Shown piece after piece: positions 1 through 6,475 of a stretch of DNA of 32,355 bases (its first letter is position 1; every line of letters begins with the position of its first letter). Under the pieces are notes generated by a model. It was not told where the DNA came from. It did no database searches and saw only the letters and a program-made list of their open reading frames with translations. Location: positions 1-32,355 of the forward strand of contig CAWKIF010000097.1 in assembly GCA_963849485.1 (NCBI GenBank), read 5' to 3'. The position numbers and the translations under genes are program-made. This stretch comes from CAVTWJ01 sp963849485 (GTDB lineage Bacteria; Oederibacteriota; Muellerivitia; Muellerivitales; Muellerivitaceae).

Positions 1-1
1 C

Positions 2-163
2 TCGATCCATGATGGCTTGGGACCCGGGGCAACGGACCTTCTCTATTTGCTCAACGCCGAAACCGGCAAGGTCATGGATTGCAGGGACCACTTGGGAAAG
101 GATGCCTATCCACCCCTAGTTTCAGCCCAGCCCTCTGAACCCTTTTATTTTAGGAAAGAATAA
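2..163 (+). CDS. C-terminal fragment of an unknown protein (5' end outside window)
   Basis: An open frame runs from the first complete codon to a TAA at 161-163, giving about 53 residues. It contains a stretch reading LLYLLNAETGKVMDC and ends FYFRKE. I do not recognise a family. The stop codon directly abuts the ATG of the next gene (TAA then ATG, no spacer), which suggests that the two are in one operon and translationally coupled. The AETGKV phrase recalls beta-propeller or ligand-binding repeats, but that is too little for a call. Only the missing 5' part could identify it. Confidence 0.5.
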   Translation, partial: SIHDGLGPGATDLLYLLNAETGKVMDCRDHLGKDAYPPLVSAQPSEPFYFRKE

Positions 164-583
164 ATGGATCAAACCTGTAAGAACCATCCGGACCGACAAG
201 CCTTGAGCTTTTGTCACTCTTGCGAGGAGTATTATTGTGGCCCTTGTTTGGAAGAAGGCGGTGAGTATTATTACTGCCGCAGACCCGGTTGCCAGGAAGC
301 CTTACAAAAGCAGAGGATTACGCCGAGACGAGAATCGGCTATGGAGCCGATATTGGATGATGAGCTGATTCCTTTCAGGGCATTTCAATCTAATTTTGAG
401 GCCCAAGTTGTACAGACTAAGTTGGAAGCACATCGAATCAATTGTTTTTTAAGCGGTGAGATCATGAACCAAATGTATCCCGGTTCCTTAACCTCGCCTT
501 CCTTCGGTTCTGTCAAATTGTGGATCAGGAAATCGGATGAGCCTCAGGCCCGGGATATTTTAGATATGGGGAAACAGGCATGA
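164..583 (+). CDS. Zinc-binding (B-box-like) protein with DUF2007-like C-terminal domain
   Basis: A 139-residue protein with no signal peptide, so probably cytoplasmic. The N-terminus (about residues 5-43) has a Cys/His pattern C5, H8, C17, C20, C25, C28, C38, C43 with the phrase CKNHPD and closely spaced aromatic residues, resembling B-box-type zinc fingers found in bacterial proteins. The C-terminal half (about 70-135) reads FRAFQSNFEAQVVQTKLEAH and then a segment ending in LWIRKSDEPQARDIL. This is the layout of the DUF2007 'putative signal transducing protein' family, which resembles a small ferredoxin-like regulatory fold. No catalytic residues are seen, so a binding or regulatory role is an inference. 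It starts immediately after the preceding stop and its own stop overlaps the next gene as ATGA, so it is co-translated with an outer-membrane protein. Confidence 0.75.
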   Translation: MDQTCKNHPDRQALSFCHSCEEYYCGPCLEEGGEYYYCRRPGCQEALQKQRITPRRESAMEPILDDELIPFRAFQSNFEAQVVQTKLEAHRINCFLSGEIMNQMYPGSLTSPSFGSVKLWIRKSDEPQARDILDMGKQA

Positions 584-1668
584 CCCGAAGCTGGATAAAG
601 TTCCTTGGATTGGCATGGGCCCTGGCTTGGGGGATCGCTTGGGGGCAAGACGGCACCCTGATTTCTGGGAAAGCATCCTTGGAAGCGGGGGTTTACAGCC
701 CCTCTTCCTCAGGGACCTACGGTCTTTCCCGGCTGATCCTGAAAAACGAAGATGATTTGGATCCGAACTTGCTTTTTTCCTTTGCCGGGGAGGCCAACGG
801 CCAGGCCGCGGGGGCCGACCTCGCCCCTGCCTGGCCGGTTTACCATCAAGCCAACGCCCTGCGCCTGCAAACCGACAATCTGTCCGATGGGAATGGAAAT
901 CTTTACAATCTGCAACTTGACCGGGCCTTCCTTCAGTGGACGTCAGGTTCCCTGGAAGTGAAGGGGGGTCTCCAATCCTTCGACTGGGGGTCCTCTTATT
1001 TTTACCGGCCGACCGATTACTTTTTTCCCTTGGCCCCCCTGGCTTGGGAAAGGGACGAACCCCTGGGGAGCGAGGCCCTGGACGCGGAGTGTTTTCTTTT
1101 TGATTTCCTCAGCGTGGAGGGTGCGGCCCGCTGGCTGCAAAACGGCCAATCGGAGGGGGTTTTCCGGCTTGTCGACAAGGGCATCGGGGTCGGGGTCACC
1201 CCCAGTTTCGCGTTTCTTTCCGGCCGGGACGGGGCCGGGCTGGAGGTTTCAGGAACCTTTCCCGATTTCCAGGCCCGGCTGGAGGGTGTGGATTGGCTTT
1301 ACCCGGATGGGAGCAGCCGGTTGGAATGGATGGCGGGCCTGTCGACCTCCAAGAACCAAGTCACCTATAACCTCGAGTTTTTCAAGGACGGTTCGGGGCA
1401 GGTGCTGGGCGCCTTTTCCGACGGATTCACCCAAGCCTCCTATTTTTTCGCTTCGATTGAAAGAAAATTTCCATCAAAATGGGGGGCCTTCGTGGGTTTG
1501 CTCAAATCCCCGGATGGGGGGCCCGCGCTCCTGTGGATCCAGGCGGATGTCGGCCTGGGAAGGGGTTATGACCTGGCTTACCAGGCCTGGTTGCCGGTGG
1601 GAAATACGGCCGGACCCCTCGCGGGTGTGGCGCACCGCAGTGGAATCAATTTTTCTTATAACTTTTAA
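580..1668 (+). CDS. Predicted outer-membrane beta-barrel protein
   Basis: A 362-residue protein starting at an ATG that overlaps the previous stop (ATGA). An N-terminal signal peptide is visible: positive residues, then a hydrophobic stretch LGLAWALAWGIAWG, with likely cleavage near residue 22. The rest alternates aromatic and polar residues in short strands separated by Gly/Asp/Asn turns. It ends in NFSYNF, the terminal-Phe signature of proteins folded by the BAM machinery. No conserved enzymatic motif is visible. The fold prediction is fairly secure; the substrate or role (porin-like channel, structural barrel) is not known. An alternative-frame reading over its 3' half is a shadow. The kinase gene follows after 11 bases. 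Confidence 0.7.
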   Translation: MTRSWIKFLGLAWALAWGIAWGQDGTLISGKASLEAGVYSPSSSGTYGLSRLILKNEDDLDPNLLFSFAGEANGQAAGADLAPAWPVYHQANALRLQTDNLSDGNGNLYNLQLDRAFLQWTSGSLEVKGGLQSFDWGSSYFYRPTDYFFPLAPLAWERDEPLGSEALDAECFLFDFLSVEGAARWLQNGQSEGVFRLVDKGIGVGVTPSFAFLSGRDGAGLEVSGTFPDFQARLEGVDWLYPDGSSRLEWMAGLSTSKNQVTYNLEFFKDGSGQVLGAFSDGFTQASYFFASIERKFPSKWGAFVGLLKSPDGGPALLWIQADVGLGRGYDLAYQAWLPVGNTAGPLAGVAHRSGINFSYNF

Positions 1669-1679
1669 CAGGAAAAAAC

Positions 1680-2270
1680 ATGGAATCACCCCAACTGGAA
1701 CGGAAGGCCCTTCCCAACAACCTGATCCTGATCGGGATGTTCGCGAGCGGGAAGAGTACGGTGGGCCGCCACCTGGCCGAAAAGATCCGCTACGATTTCG
1801 TGGACGTGGACCAATTGATCGAACGGCGTTTCCAGAAACCCCTCGACCGGGTAATGGATTTACTGGGAACAAAGGGGTTCATGAAGGCGGAGGAGGAAGT
1901 CATCCTCACCCTGCGCCACCGCCATTGCGTGATCGCCCCGGGGGGAAGCGCGGTTTATTACCCCAAGGCCATGAAGCACCTCCAGAGCCTGGGAGCTTGC
2001 GTGTTCTTGAAGGCCCCCCTCGCCGAGATCAAGAAACGAGTGGCCCTCTGGCCCCGGAAAGCGGTGGTTTACCGGGGCGGCACCACCCTCAGCGCGCTTT
2101 TCCGCGAGCGCCAACCCCTCTACGAGAGGTACGCCGGCCTGACGGTGGACAGTTCCAGCCGCTCGGCGGAACTGGTGACGAACCTGATTCTCCGGAAACT
2201 CGGCGCGATCCCCCCCTCCGCCCCGGGGAAGAAAACCAAGGCCCGGCGCGGGGCGAGCGCCCGACGCTGA
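1680..2270 (+). CDS. Shikimate-kinase-like P-loop kinase
   Basis: A 196-residue cytoplasmic nucleoside-monophosphate-kinase-fold protein. Walker A is GMFASGKST (19-27), the substrate-binding Asp pair is DVD (42-44), and a Gly-rich APGGSAV loop and the adenine/lid segment RERQPLYERYA follow in the order expected for shikimate kinase (ATP + shikimate to shikimate-3-phosphate, aromatic amino acid pathway). Two departures from classical AroK are visible: the shikimate-binding Arg in GFR is replaced by Met (GFMKAEE), and the RPLL lid motif is replaced by RKAVVYRGG. As I recall, a related branch annotated as shikimate kinase in Firmicutes and others has a similar RGI/V lid, so the family is right but the substrate is uncertain. 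The last about 20 residues are a Lys/Arg/Ala-rich tail. No other aro gene is in the window. Confidence 0.75.
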   Translation: MESPQLERKALPNNLILIGMFASGKSTVGRHLAEKIRYDFVDVDQLIERRFQKPLDRVMDLLGTKGFMKAEEEVILTLRHRHCVIAPGGSAVYYPKAMKHLQSLGACVFLKAPLAEIKKRVALWPRKAVVYRGGTTLSALFRERQPLYERYAGLTVDSSSRSAELVTNLILRKLGAIPPSAPGKKTKARRGASARR

Positions 2271-2298
2271 ACTCTTAGTCCTCTTACCGGAAATAGCC

Positions 2299-3066
2299 AT
2301 GTCCAACCTTCGAACCTATGGTCCTTCCCCTTACCAGGTCGCTTTGTTGCATGGGGGCCCAGGGGCGCAAGGGGAATTGAGGCCCGTCGCCCAGGAACTG
2401 GCTTCGAGCCGCGGGGTTCTAGAACCCCTCCAGACCCGGGACTCCATTGAGGGCCAGATCCAGGAGCTCAAAATCACGCTGGAAGAACATGCCTCCTTGC
2501 CCGTGATATTGGCGGGCTATTCCTGGGGCGCCTGGCTGGCCTTCCTCACGGCTTCCCGTTACCCCGGCCTTGTCCGGAAACTGGTTTTGGTTTCCGCCGG
2601 ACCCTTTGAGGAAAAATACGCCGGGCAAATCCTCCAAACCCGTTTGGGCCGGCTCAGCCTGAAAGAAAAGGCGGTGGCGAAGATCCTCCTGGGAAAGAAA
2701 AGCTTAAGCCGGGATGAATTCAGCCGCTTGGGCGAACTGATGGCCCTAGTGGATGACTATGATCCCTTGCCCATGAAACCCGAAGGGATGGATTTGAACC
2801 CAGTCATATTCGAAAAGGTTTGGAAAGAGGCGGCGGAACTGCGAAAAAGCGGGAAACTGCTGGAAGCGGCGGGGAAGATCCAATGCCCGGTGGTGGCGAT
2901 CCACGGCGACCATGACCCCCATCCCTTCCGGGGCGTGGAGGAGCCCTTAAAATCCCTCCGCTCCGGTTTCAGGATGATCCTCTTGGAAAAGTGCGGCCAC
3001 ACCCCCTGGATGGAGAAAAAGGCACGGGAAATATTTTTCAAAGTATTGGAAGAAAATTTACTCTAA
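2299..3066 (+). CDS. Alpha/beta-hydrolase fold protein
   Basis: A 255-residue protein with all the hallmarks of the alpha/beta-hydrolase family. The oxyanion-hole loop is HGGPG (18-22), the nucleophile elbow is GYSWG with Ser75, an acidic residue lies in IHGDHDPHP, and the catalytic His is in CGHTPWMEKKA near the C-terminus. A helical cap segment rich in Lys/Glu lies between the Ser and the Asp. There is no signal peptide, so it is likely cytoplasmic. HGGPG is typical of proline iminopeptidase-like and related hydrolases, but the substrate cannot be inferred. A weak GGAAA-like ribosome-binding site precedes the ATG. The gene ends 7 bases before the convergent operon on the other strand. Confidence 0.85.
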   Translation: MSNLRTYGPSPYQVALLHGGPGAQGELRPVAQELASSRGVLEPLQTRDSIEGQIQELKITLEEHASLPVILAGYSWGAWLAFLTASRYPGLVRKLVLVSAGPFEEKYAGQILQTRLGRLSLKEKAVAKILLGKKSLSRDEFSRLGELMALVDDYDPLPMKPEGMDLNPVIFEKVWKEAAELRKSGKLLEAAGKIQCPVVAIHGDHDPHPFRGVEEPLKSLRSGFRMILLEKCGHTPWMEKKAREIFFKVLEENLL

Positions 3067-3073
3067 CAGACTT

Positions 3074-3817
3074 TTAAGGAGCGCTATCCCCGCCCTTGAC
3101 CTTCACTTCGCCGCGGATCACATTTTCCCCGGATTGGATTTCCACCTGATAGGTTCCCGCGGGGGCGGCGCTCCCCCCATCGGTGCGGCCGTCCCAAACG
3201 ATGGTTTGGGCGCCCGAGGGGAGGATGCCCGTGTAGAGCCGGCGGATGAGTTCGTGTTGGGAATCAAAAACCTTGATGGTCGCCAGGCCGGGCTGGGGAT
3301 TGTTCACCACGACGGACAACTGCTCAAACTCCCTGCCGGAATCACCAAAGGGCGGGGGGGTTTCGGGGGCGACCACGGGAACCGGGGGCGGGAGGGAAGG
3401 CAGGGACGGTTCCGCTTGGGCGGGAGGGGGGGCGGGGTGGTTTTTCCGGGGAGCGGCTTTATGGGCACTTTTGACCGGTTCCTCCAGTACAAGCGCGGAA
3501 GTTTCCACTCCCGCCGCAGGGGCGGAGGCTGGGCGTTGGAGCAATGCCTGCATCCCCCGGATCAACAGCCCCAGGACCGCCAGGTTCAAGAGGAGGAAGA
3601 GCGCCAGCTTGATCCAATGGCGGGAGTCTTTCCATTGGCTGGCGGGCAGGGGACTTTCCGGCCAGGCGGGCACCGTTTGCCCGCTGGCGCCATAAAGGGC
3701 GGCCATGCCTTCGGCCATTTTTTGGGCGGCCTCGGGCGAACCGGCCAGCAATCGGGCCAACTGGGCCTCTTCCCGGGCGGTTAAGTCGCGCTTGAAATAT
3801 TCTTCCACCAGATCCAT
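3074..3817 (-). CDS. Single-pass anti-sigma-like membrane protein with extracytoplasmic FlgD-Ig-like domain
   Basis: A 247-residue protein. I choose the ATG at 3817 because it overlaps the sigma-factor stop as TGATG; a longer frame from 3979 would lie inside the sigma gene. Residues 1-60 are a short acidic/helical cytosolic segment (MDLVEEYFKRDLTAREEAQL) like the N-termini of anti-sigma factors. One transmembrane helix lies at about 69-87. A Pro/Ala-rich linker (about 95-160) leads to a domain at about 165-240 with FDSQHELIRRLYTG, a WDGRTDGG loop and PAGTYQVEI, the pattern of FlgD-Ig-like domains. No HxxxCxxC zinc motif is seen. Being the last gene after an ECF sigma factor, it most likely binds and restrains that sigma and reads an envelope signal; this is inference from position and topology. 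Confidence 0.7.
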   Translation of the reverse strand: MDLVEEYFKRDLTAREEAQLARLLAGSPEAAQKMAEGMAALYGASGQTVPAWPESPLPASQWKDSRHWIKLALFLLLNLAVLGLLIRGMQALLQRPASAPAAGVETSALVLEEPVKSAHKAAPRKNHPAPPPAQAEPSLPSLPPPVPVVAPETPPPFGDSGREFEQLSVVVNNPQPGLATIKVFDSQHELIRRLYTGILPSGAQTIVWDGRTDGGSAAPAGTYQVEIQSGENVIRGEVKVKGGDSAP

Positions 3818-4395
3818 CACGGTTTCGCTTCCTTTAATTCGTTGCTCATCAAATGCTTCAGGGCCTTGCGGCACCGGGCCAATTGGGACATCACCGTTCC
3901 CGGGGGGATTTTCAGCATCTTCGCCAGGTTGGTGTAGCTGTGGCCCTCCCGGTCCCTCAAGACCAGGATTTGCCGGCACTTCTCCCCCATGGAATCGATG
4001 ATCCGGTTGAGCCTGGCCAGGAGAGCTGATTTTTCCTGTTCTTCCTCCTCGGCTTTCCTTTTTTGGAACCAGCCATGATGGGGCTGGGTCAGCTTTTCCA
4101 TATCTTCTTCCAGGGAGACCAATGTTTTTTTGCGTTTTCGGAGCCTCTCAAAACAGAGGTTCACGCAAATGTGGTTGAGCCAGGTGTAGAGGCTGGATTC
4201 GAATCGGAACCCGCCCAGCTTGCGCCAGGCGACCATGAAGGTGTCCTGGACAATATCCTCGGCGTCCGAATCCTCCGTCCCCAGGAAGTGCACGCAAACC
4301 GGGTACAACCGGCGGGCGTAATCGCGGTAGAAGAGGTCTTGGGCCTCCCGGTCACCCGAAAGGATCTTTTGAACCAATTCCTTTTCTTCCGGCAT
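3817..4395 (-). CDS. ECF-type RNA polymerase sigma factor
   Basis: A 192-residue sigma-70-family protein of extracytoplasmic-function type. Region 2 lies at about 20-90, with the core-binding and -10-recognition segment DAEDIVQDTFMVAWRKL (44-60) and the following TWLNHICVNLCFERLRKRKK. Region 4 lies at about 125-185, with the helix-turn-helix EGHSYTNLAKMLKIPPGTVMSQLARCR. Regions 1.1 and 3 are missing, as usual for ECF. The ATG is preceded by AAAGGGAAGAA, a good ribosome-binding site. It is expected to direct transcription of envelope-related genes and to be held by the protein encoded immediately downstream, with which it overlaps. The upstream genes in the same operon encode exported proteins, a plausible but unproven regulon. 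Confidence 0.92.
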   Translation of the reverse strand: MPEEKELVQKILSGDREAQDLFYRDYARRLYPVCVHFLGTEDSDAEDIVQDTFMVAWRKLGGFRFESSLYTWLNHICVNLCFERLRKRKKTLVSLEEDMEKLTQPHHGWFQKRKAEEEEQEKSALLARLNRIIDSMGEKCRQILVLRDREGHSYTNLAKMLKIPPGTVMSQLARCRKALKHLMSNELKEAKP

Positions 4396-4431
4396 TTCTT
4401 CCCTTTCCCTATAGTGTTCCAGGGGGGTTAT

Positions 4432-5763
4432 TTATTCGGTCCCTATGCCCGTATTGGAACGCGCCCCGTGGAACTTGTCCAGCCAATCCTTGACGGCCTG
4501 ATTTTGGGGCTGTAATTGCAGGATTTCATCAAAACATTGGGCAGCGAAAGCCTTTTGACCGGCCTTCCAGTAAAGATTCGCCAAGTTGTACCAGGCTTGG
4601 GCGTCCTTGGGGTGCTGGGCGACCTTTTCGACTTGTTGTTTGATCGCGAATTGCAATTCCGGGTCTTCCGCCGTCGCATAGGGAGTGCCCGAATCCGGGG
4701 GCAATTGAACCTTGACCTCCACATTGACCAACCGGTCGCCCGGGAGAAGGGCGTCGGCAGGCTTGAAGGCGGCCCGGGGAGCCTCTGTAACCGTTTTGCG
4801 GGGTGGGCGGGGGGTGGAATAGGGAAAGGAATAGGTCAACCCCAAGGTTTGGGAGGTGCCCAAGTCGCCGTAGGGGATAAAGGCGTAATCCAAACCCCAA
4901 TCCTCGAACCGCAGACCGATTCCGGCGGTCAGGCCGGTCAAGCCGTTAAGATCATTGTTGTCCCAGGCCCATTGGTAACCCGCCCGGGCGTAAAAATTAT
5001 CCCAGAGGTTTTGCTCGAAACCAGCCTGAAGGGAATAGACCCCGTGTGGCGGAAGGGAAAAATCCAAGAGAATCAGGGTCGGACTGTCTTTGAAAAGCTC
5101 GGTGCACCAGGAACCGCCTACTTTCAAGAGGCCCATGTCGGCCGAATCGTCCGAATTAAGAAAAGAATAAAAGGCGCCGACCCGAAAGGGCTTCCAACCG
5201 CTCCAAAGGATACCCCCGGAAACGTAACCTGAAAGGGATTGATAATCCGAGGACTGGTTATCCAAACGCCCCGTGGCCACCCAACCGATGGCCAGCGGCC
5301 GGAGGAGGCGCGCGCCCCAGCCGATGGAAAGGGAATAGCGGGAGGGCTGATAAGAGCTGGTTGGGTTTCCGTCGTTATCGTAACCCTGGAGGGTGCCGTA
5401 ACCGGTGTAATCAACGCCGACCGCGAAGGCGCCCGTATGGGGTATGGGAAAAGCCGAAATGAAATTTTCCCTGAAAAAGCCGCTGTACCAGGCCTGGTGG
5501 ATCAGGGAAATTTGAGGCGTTAGGATCGTGGATAACCCGGCGGGGTTCCAATAGAGGGAATCCGCCAATCCCTCGGCCGCGGTATAGGCCGAGGCCATGG
5601 CCGCCCCTCGGGGGGAGTGGCCCACGCCCTCCAGGGGGTCGGGGAGCTCCACAGTGGAATAAACGGTGGTGGAAGATGAAATGAGTGGAAGGGGTAGTAA
5701 AACCCACACTAGGAACAGGCCGCTTCCCAACCAGGGAAAATATGGATGAGACTTTAATTTCAC
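4432..5763 (-). CDS. PorV-like outer-membrane beta-barrel with C-terminal TPR repeat
   Basis: About 443 residues. I take the GTG at 5763 because it overlaps the previous stop as GTGA; a longer frame from 5835 would run through the upstream gene. A signal peptide (FPWLGSGLFLVWVLLPLPL) is followed by HSPRGAAMASAYTAAEGLAD and LYWNPAGL, the N-terminal signature of the PorV/PorQ/UPF0164 barrel family (FadL-like fold). Beta-strand-rich sequence continues to about residue 330 (LGLTYSFPYS). A Pro-rich linker and a TPR-like pair follow (about 375-432: AQAWYNLANLYWKAGQKAFA). PorV is the outer-membrane shuttle of Type IX secretion; whether this relative does the same is unknown. It sits between a sorting-domain-like protein and an ECF sigma factor in the same operon. 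Confidence 0.75.
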   Translation of the reverse strand: MKLKSHPYFPWLGSGLFLVWVLLPLPLISSSTTVYSTVELPDPLEGVGHSPRGAAMASAYTAAEGLADSLYWNPAGLSTILTPQISLIHQAWYSGFFRENFISAFPIPHTGAFAVGVDYTGYGTLQGYDNDGNPTSSYQPSRYSLSIGWGARLLRPLAIGWVATGRLDNQSSDYQSLSGYVSGGILWSGWKPFRVGAFYSFLNSDDSADMGLLKVGGSWCTELFKDSPTLILLDFSLPPHGVYSLQAGFEQNLWDNFYARAGYQWAWDNNDLNGLTGLTAGIGLRFEDWGLDYAFIPYGDLGTSQTLGLTYSFPYSTPRPPRKTVTEAPRAAFKPADALLPGDRLVNVEVKVQLPPDSGTPYATAEDPELQFAIKQQVEKVAQHPKDAQAWYNLANLYWKAGQKAFAAQCFDEILQLQPQNQAVKDWLDKFHGARSNTGIGTE

Positions 5764-6158
5764 CGGCGGACCATAAATTTGAAGGTGGTGAGGGTTTGGG
5801 TGCCCCCCGAGTCGAAAGATAACACCACCCGGCACATATAAATTCCCCGGTGGTAATAGGTGAGGTCCAAGAAGGTTTGCGCGAGGCCCGCGGGTTGGAT
5901 ATCGGTCACCATCTCCGAAAGGTCGCCGGCCTCATTGTAAATGTAGACCGTGGCGATGCCGTTTTGGGGCATGTTGTAGACCGCCCAGGCTACGGCGCCG
6001 GTGGCGGGAGAGGGATAGACGAAGCAGGTCCCAGGGGCGGGAGTTTGAAGGGCTAGGGAATTGGAAGCGATGAGGAAGAAAAGGAAAATCGCTATCCATC
6101 GGACTTTGATCGGGGAAGTGTTGGGGCGGGGAAATCGAGTTAAAAAAGTTGATTTCAT
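5760..6158 (-). CDS. Small exported protein consisting of one sorting-domain/FlgD-Ig-like module
   Basis: A 132-residue protein. An N-terminal signal anchor or peptide (about 20-37, WIAIFLFFLIASNSLALQ) is followed by one compact beta domain: VYPSPATGAVAWAVYN, VYIYNEAGDL, then GIYMCRVVL and a final FKFMVRR. The order YPxPaxG, VxIYNxxGxL, GxYxxxV, then a basic end is the layout of Type-IX C-terminal sorting domains and the related FlgD-Ig fold. What is odd is that the domain stands alone rather than at the end of a large cargo protein. It is the first gene of the minus-strand operon. Its role could be a minimal cargo, a subunit or a ligand for the FlgD-Ig domain of the anti-sigma protein; all of these are inferences. 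Confidence 0.65.
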   Translation of the reverse strand: MKSTFLTRFPRPNTSPIKVRWIAIFLFFLIASNSLALQTPAPGTCFVYPSPATGAVAWAVYNMPQNGIATVYIYNEAGDLSEMVTDIQPAGLAQTFLDLTYYHRGIYMCRVVLSFDSGGTQTLTTFKFMVRR

Positions 6159-6475
6159 AATTGGATGCTAAAACCTCGTTTTAATATCACGTATATTTAA
6201 ACCGAATGGCGACGAAAGGGAATCCTTCTCTTTTATTAATCAACCTCCGGGGTTATTTTAAAAGCCGGGGATAACACCATGGAGAGAAAAACCTTTAAAT
6301 TATTTTTTAATAACCGTGAAATAAAATGGCTTCAAACTGCTCTCCTATCACTTGTTTTATCATGAAACCAACATTTCTCTGTTTTATTAAAGAAATTGTG
6401 GAATAAAGACCCGGGTTGGAGCGCTATAGAGCAGGGGAAATCTTAAAAACTGGTAATATTGGTAGGGAGGATTCG
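6159..6475 (+). promoter_or_regulatory. Divergent intergenic region carrying promoters for both flanking units
   Basis: This 317-base stretch separates the minus-strand operon (start 6158) from the giant lipoprotein gene (start 6476) and must hold both promoters. It is visibly more A/T-rich than its surroundings, with runs such as TTTAAATTATTTTTTAAT. I see no protein-coding frame, no convincing -35/-10 pair and no riboswitch I recognise. The only firm element is the ribosome-binding site GTAGGGAGG at 6462-6470 just before the ATG at 6476, which decides that start over an in-frame TTG at 6416. Confidence 0.5.

Noticed and set aside
1100..2278. Long alternative-frame reading (392 codons) across the barrel and kinase genes
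   Set aside because: It lies in the wrong frame of two well-supported genes, is rich in Pro/Arg/Gly as expected from a GC-rich shadow, and has no ribosome-binding site or recognisable motif.
3134..3784. Plus-strand reading opposite the anti-sigma-like gene
   Set aside because: Gly/Arg-rich composition and full overlap with a gene supported by a TGATG coupling, a transmembrane helix and an Ig-like domain make it a shadow.
6416..6475. Upstream TTG start for the giant surface gene
   Set aside because: It adds 20 charged residues in front of the signal peptide and has no good ribosome-binding site, whereas the ATG at 6476 has GTAGGGAGG.
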